A stretch of 7,098 nt of DNA from Streptosporangiaceae bacterium (GTDB lineage Bacteria > Actinomycetota > Actinomycetes > Streptosporangiales > Streptosporangiaceae), in assembly GCA_030042885.1 (NCBI GenBank), contig JASHYW010000355.1:1-7098 (forward strand), written 5' to 3'. The translations under genes were made by a program, and so were the position numbers. Under the pieces are notes generated by a model. That model was not told the DNA's origin and did not search any database. It saw only the letters and a list, made by a program, of their open reading frames with translations. Shown piece by piece: positions 5,016 through 7,098 of this stretch (position 1 is the stretch's first letter; every line of letters begins with the position of its first letter).

Positions 5016-6047
5016 ATGCGACGTGTCATGGCCGCCGCGATGGTCGGAGCCGCTGTGCTGCTGGCGGGCTGCTCCTCGTCGGCGTCGAGTACGGCGAGTT
5101 CGGGCGGCAGCACCTCGGACGCTTCCTCGGTGACGGTCTCGCTGGGTTTCCTGACCAACATCACGCACGCCCCGGCCCTGGTCGGGCTGAAGGAAGGCTT
5201 CTTCACCAAGGCGCTGGGCTCAGCCGGAACGCTGAAGGCGACCGCGTTCAGCACCGGGACCGAGGAGACGACGGCTCTGCTGGCCGGCCAGCTTGACGCC
5301 GCCTACGTCGGGCCGAATCCGGCGATCAACGCCTGGCAGAAGTCCGGCGGGACCGCGATCAAGATCGTCTCCGGCGCCGCCACCGGAGGCGCCTCGGTGG
5401 TGGTCGCCAAGGGGATCAGCTCGGCCGCGCAGCTACGCGGCAAGACGCTGGCCACCCCGTCCCTCGGCAACACTCAGGACGTCGCCCTGCGCTACTGGCT
5501 GAAGCAGAACGGGCTGACTACCACCACGACCGGCGGCGGGGACACCTTCATCAAGCCGACGACCCCTAACTCGGCCGCCGTGCTCGAGTTCAAGTCGGGA
5601 CAGATCGCCGGCGGTTCCGAGCCGGCGCCCTACGACGTCGAGATGGTCAAAGACGGCGGTACGGTACTGGTCAGCGAGCCCGGCGTCACCACCTTGCTGG
5701 TCGTGACGCAGAGCTTCCTGGCCGCCCATCCCGCGATCGTCGCGGACCTGATCAAGGCCCAGATCCAGGCGAACGACTTCATCAAGTCCAACCCGGCCGC
5801 CGCCGAGGCGGACGCGAACGCGGAGCTGGCCGCCTATACCGGCAAGGCGCTCAAGCCGAGCATCGTCGCGGCGTCGTTCAAGGAAATCACCTTCACTCTC
5901 GACCCGGACGCGACGTCGCTGACGAGCGACGCCGCCCAAGCCGTCTCGCTCGGCTTGCTCAAGCCCGTCAGCCTGAGCGGCATCTTCGATCTCGGCCCGC
6001 TCAACCAGGCGCTCGCCGCGGCGGGTGAATCGCAGGTCAGCTCGTAG
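5016..6047 (+). CDS. ABC transporter substrate-binding lipoprotein, SsuA/TauA/NrtA-like
   Basis: This 343-residue protein starts with a lipoprotein signal (MRRVMAAAMVGAAVLLAGC, lipobox Cys19) and a Ser/Thr-rich linker to about residue 38. The domain that follows opens with VTVSLGFLTNITHAPAL (39-55) and a helix GLKEGFF, as in the NMT1/SsuA class of binding proteins. GTEETTALLAGQLDAAYVGPNPA (81-103) and LRGKTLATPSLGNTQDVALRYWL (140-162) are the usual ligand-pocket segments, and SEPAP (201-205) fits the hinge region. It should sit on the outer membrane face and deliver ligand to the permease encoded downstream. Family members bind sulfonates, taurine, nitrate, or pyrimidine precursors; the name alone cannot choose. 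ATG 5016 has a good ribosome site. It is the first gene of the operon, behind the AT-rich dyad, and its stop lies 4 nt before the preferred ATPase start. Confidence 0.93.
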   Translation: MRRVMAAAMVGAAVLLAGCSSSASSTASSGGSTSDASSVTVSLGFLTNITHAPALVGLKEGFFTKALGSAGTLKATAFSTGTEETTALLAGQLDAAYVGPNPAINAWQKSGGTAIKIVSGAATGGASVVVAKGISSAAQLRGKTLATPSLGNTQDVALRYWLKQNGLTTTTTGGGDTFIKPTTPNSAAVLEFKSGQIAGGSEPAPYDVEMVKDGGTVLVSEPGVTTLLVVTQSFLAAHPAIVADLIKAQIQANDFIKSNPAAAEADANAELAAYTGKALKPSIVAASFKEITFTLDPDATSLTSDAAQAVSLGLLKPVSLSGIFDLGPLNQALAAAGESQVSS

Positions 6048-6051
6048 GCGG

Positions 6052-6861
6052 GTGAGTTCCACGATCAGGCAGGTGAACTCATCGACGGTCACCGGCCGGC
6101 GGCCTGTGGTGGCGGGTGAAAAGGGGTCTGTACGGCTGGCGGACGTGTCCAAGGTGTTCGGGCGCGAGAACACCGCGGTCAAGGCCCTCGACCGGATCTC
6201 GCTTGAAGTACCGCCGGGAGAGTTCACCTGCCTGATCGGCGCTTCGGGCTGTGGCAAGTCGACGCTGCTGTCCCTGGTGGCAGGCCTGGAGCAGCCCACC
6301 TCCGGGAAGGTGTCCGTATCCGGCCGAGTCGCGATCATGTTCCAGGAGCCCGCGCTGTTCCCCTGGCTCACGGCCGCGGGCAACGTGGAGCTTGCCCTGC
6401 GGGCCCGCGGCCTCGGCCGGGCCGAACGCCGGCAGCGGACCGCAGAGCTACTGGAGACCGTGCGCCTGGGCGGCTTCGGCGGGAAGCGGCCGCACGAGCT
6501 GTCCGGCGGCATGCGGCAGCGGGTGGCGCTGGCCCGCGCGCTGGCCCAGGACGCCGACGTGCTGCTGATGGACGAGCCGTTCGGCGCCCTGGACGCGATG
6601 ACGAGGGACCTGCTGCACGACGAGCTCGACCGTGTTTGCGCCGGACGGCAGCTGACCATCCTGTTCGTGACCCACAACGTCCGGGAGGCGGTCCGCCTCG
6701 GCGACCGGGTGGTGGTACTGAGCAGCCGCCCCGGCCGGGTGATCGGCGAATACGCCGTCCCCATCGACCACCCCCGGCGGATCGACTCGGCGCCGGTCGC
6801 GGAGCTGGCCGCGCGGATCACCGACCGGCTGCGGGAGGAGATGAGCCGCGATGACGCCTGA
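6052..6861 (+). CDS. ABC transporter ATPase, SsuB/TauB/NrtD-like
   Basis: The product is the cytoplasmic ATPase that drives uptake through the neighbouring permease. Counting from GTG 6052 (269 residues), it has Walker A GASGCGKST (63-71), Q-loop Gln98 in MFQEPALFPW, signature LSGGMRQ (150-156), Walker B VLLMDE (170-175) with FGALD (177-181), and switch His208 in VTHN. MFQEPALFPW and LLMDEPFGALD are typical of the sulfonate/nitrate/taurine ATPase group. The start is uncertain: GTG codons at 6025 (overlapping the preceding gene by 23 nt), 6052, 6073, 6106 and 6109 are in frame, none has a good Shine-Dalgarno, and homology would not be expected before about residue 25. I chose 6052 because it follows the upstream stop by 4 nt. 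The first part also carries one arm of an exact 19-bp inverted repeat. The permease start overlaps its 3' end by 11 nt, indicating translational coupling. Confidence 0.93.
   Translation: MSSTIRQVNSSTVTGRRPVVAGEKGSVRLADVSKVFGRENTAVKALDRISLEVPPGEFTCLIGASGCGKSTLLSLVAGLEQPTSGKVSVSGRVAIMFQEPALFPWLTAAGNVELALRARGLGRAERRQRTAELLETVRLGGFGGKRPHELSGGMRQRVALARALAQDADVLLMDEPFGALDAMTRDLLHDELDRVCAGRQLTILFVTHNVREAVRLGDRVVVLSSRPGRVIGEYAVPIDHPRRIDSAPVAELAARITDRLREEMSRDDA
6062..6238. repeat. Exact 19-bp inverted repeat spanning the ATPase N-terminal region
   Basis: CGATCAGGCAGGTGAACTC (6062-6080) is the exact reverse complement of 6220-6238, with 139 bp between the arms. The right arm encodes the conserved EFTCLI segment just before Walker A. 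The left arm lies in the variable N-terminal part and contains the GTG at 6073. Confidence 0.9.
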
Positions 6862-7098
6862 CATGATCACCCCTCCGAATCGGGAAACCGCTCCGGCGTA
6901 CGCCGAGAAGCTGGCCTGGCTCGAGGCGCTCGACACGGAGCCGTCGCGGCCTCAGCAGGAACGTCGGCCGGGCAGCCGGGCCTGGGCGGCGCTGTGGCCC
7001 AAGGCGCTCGCGATCGTCATCGTCCTGGCCGTATGGCAGCTGATCCACGTCAGCGGCTGGAAGAAGGAGATCTTCCCCGGCCCGGCCGCCACCCTGGC
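6851..7098 (+). CDS. ABC transporter permease, SsuC/TauC/NrtB-like (partial, right edge)
   Basis: This is the first 82 codons of the membrane partner of the preceding two genes; the frame is open at the window edge. A polar N-terminal part (1-49, rich in Pro, Arg and Glu) is followed by a membrane segment (about 50-68, PKALAIVIVLAVWQLIHVSG), then KKEIFPGPAATL (71-82). The FPGPAATL element matches the LPSP-type motif found after the first helix in sulfonate/nitrate/taurine permeases. ATG 6851 overlaps the ATPase stop by 11 nt and is preceded by GGAGGAG (6834-6840) with a 10-nt spacer; ATG 6863 (Met5) is a less favoured alternative. The soluble head of about 49 residues is somewhat long for the family. 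The remaining helices and the EAA loop that contacts the ATPase lie outside the window. Confidence 0.88.
   Translation, partial: MTPDMITPPNRETAPAYAEKLAWLEALDTEPSRPQQERRPGSRAWAALWPKALAIVIVLAVWQLIHVSGWKKEIFPGPAATL

Noticed and set aside
2348..6047. A sulfur-metabolism island linking the sulfotransferase with a sulfonate-type uptake operon
   Set aside because: The two are separated by unrelated genes on the other strand with their own promoters, and the transporter substrate is not known, so the link is only thematic.
5433..6821. Long minus-strand open frame (462 codons) across the transporter operon
   Set aside because: It runs antisense to two clearly conserved genes, has low-complexity Arg/Ser/Gly-rich content, and matches no domain; its EFTCLI segment comes from the 19-bp inverted repeat.
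1..7098. CRISPR arrays, tRNA genes, insertion sequences, toxin-antitoxin pairs or phage attachment sites
   Set aside because: No regularly spaced repeats, cloverleaf, transposase, recombinase or paired small-gene arrangement was found on reading both strands.

Overview
The window is about 7.1 kb of GC-rich DNA with strong G/C third-position bias, GTG starts beside ATG, and a small basic HTH protein of a type common in Actinomycetota. It therefore looks like chromosomal sequence from a high-GC actinobacterium; genus cannot be read from it. No tRNA, rRNA, CRISPR array, transposase, integrase or phage gene is visible.

Left part (1-2350): a 74-residue HTH protein, a 168-bp gap with a possible hairpin terminator and promoter, then a 634-residue ABC exporter half-transporter with every ATPase motif intact. 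It converges on a minus-strand sulfotransferase with only 22 bp between the stop codons.

Middle part (2348-4758): upstream of the sulfotransferase, on the same strand, is a 57-codon reading frame (3292-3465) with its own Shine-Dalgarno. Its first ~27 residues read as the N-terminus of a glycoside hydrolase family 15 (glucoamylase/trehalase-like) enzyme, so it looks like the remnant of a mostly deleted gene. Divergent from it is a small lipoprotein gene, followed by a metallo-beta-lactamase-fold hydrolase. Both plus-strand genes appear to start at or near their transcription start (leaderless), each with a -10-like hexamer 6 nt before the start codon.

Right part (4759-7098): a 257-bp intergenic stretch holds a probable terminator hairpin, a two-copy tandem repeat of about 44 bp, and a sharply AT-rich segment of about 85 bp with a long imperfect dyad. 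This leads into an uptake ABC operon of the SsuABC/TauABC/NrtABCD type: substrate-binding lipoprotein, ATPase, and the start of the permease, which runs off the right edge. The genes are tightly packed (4-nt gap if the ATPase starts at 6052, then an 11-nt overlap), so one transcript and a repressor-controlled promoter are likely. Substrate is not determined; sulfonate-like compounds are the default guess for the family.

Most of the window is ordinary actinobacterial gene content. The items most worth a second look are the GH15 remnant, the AT-rich dyad in front of the transporter operon, an exact 19-bp inverted repeat inside the ATPase gene, and the altered PAPS-binding loop of the sulfotransferase. 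No clearly new multi-gene system is evident.
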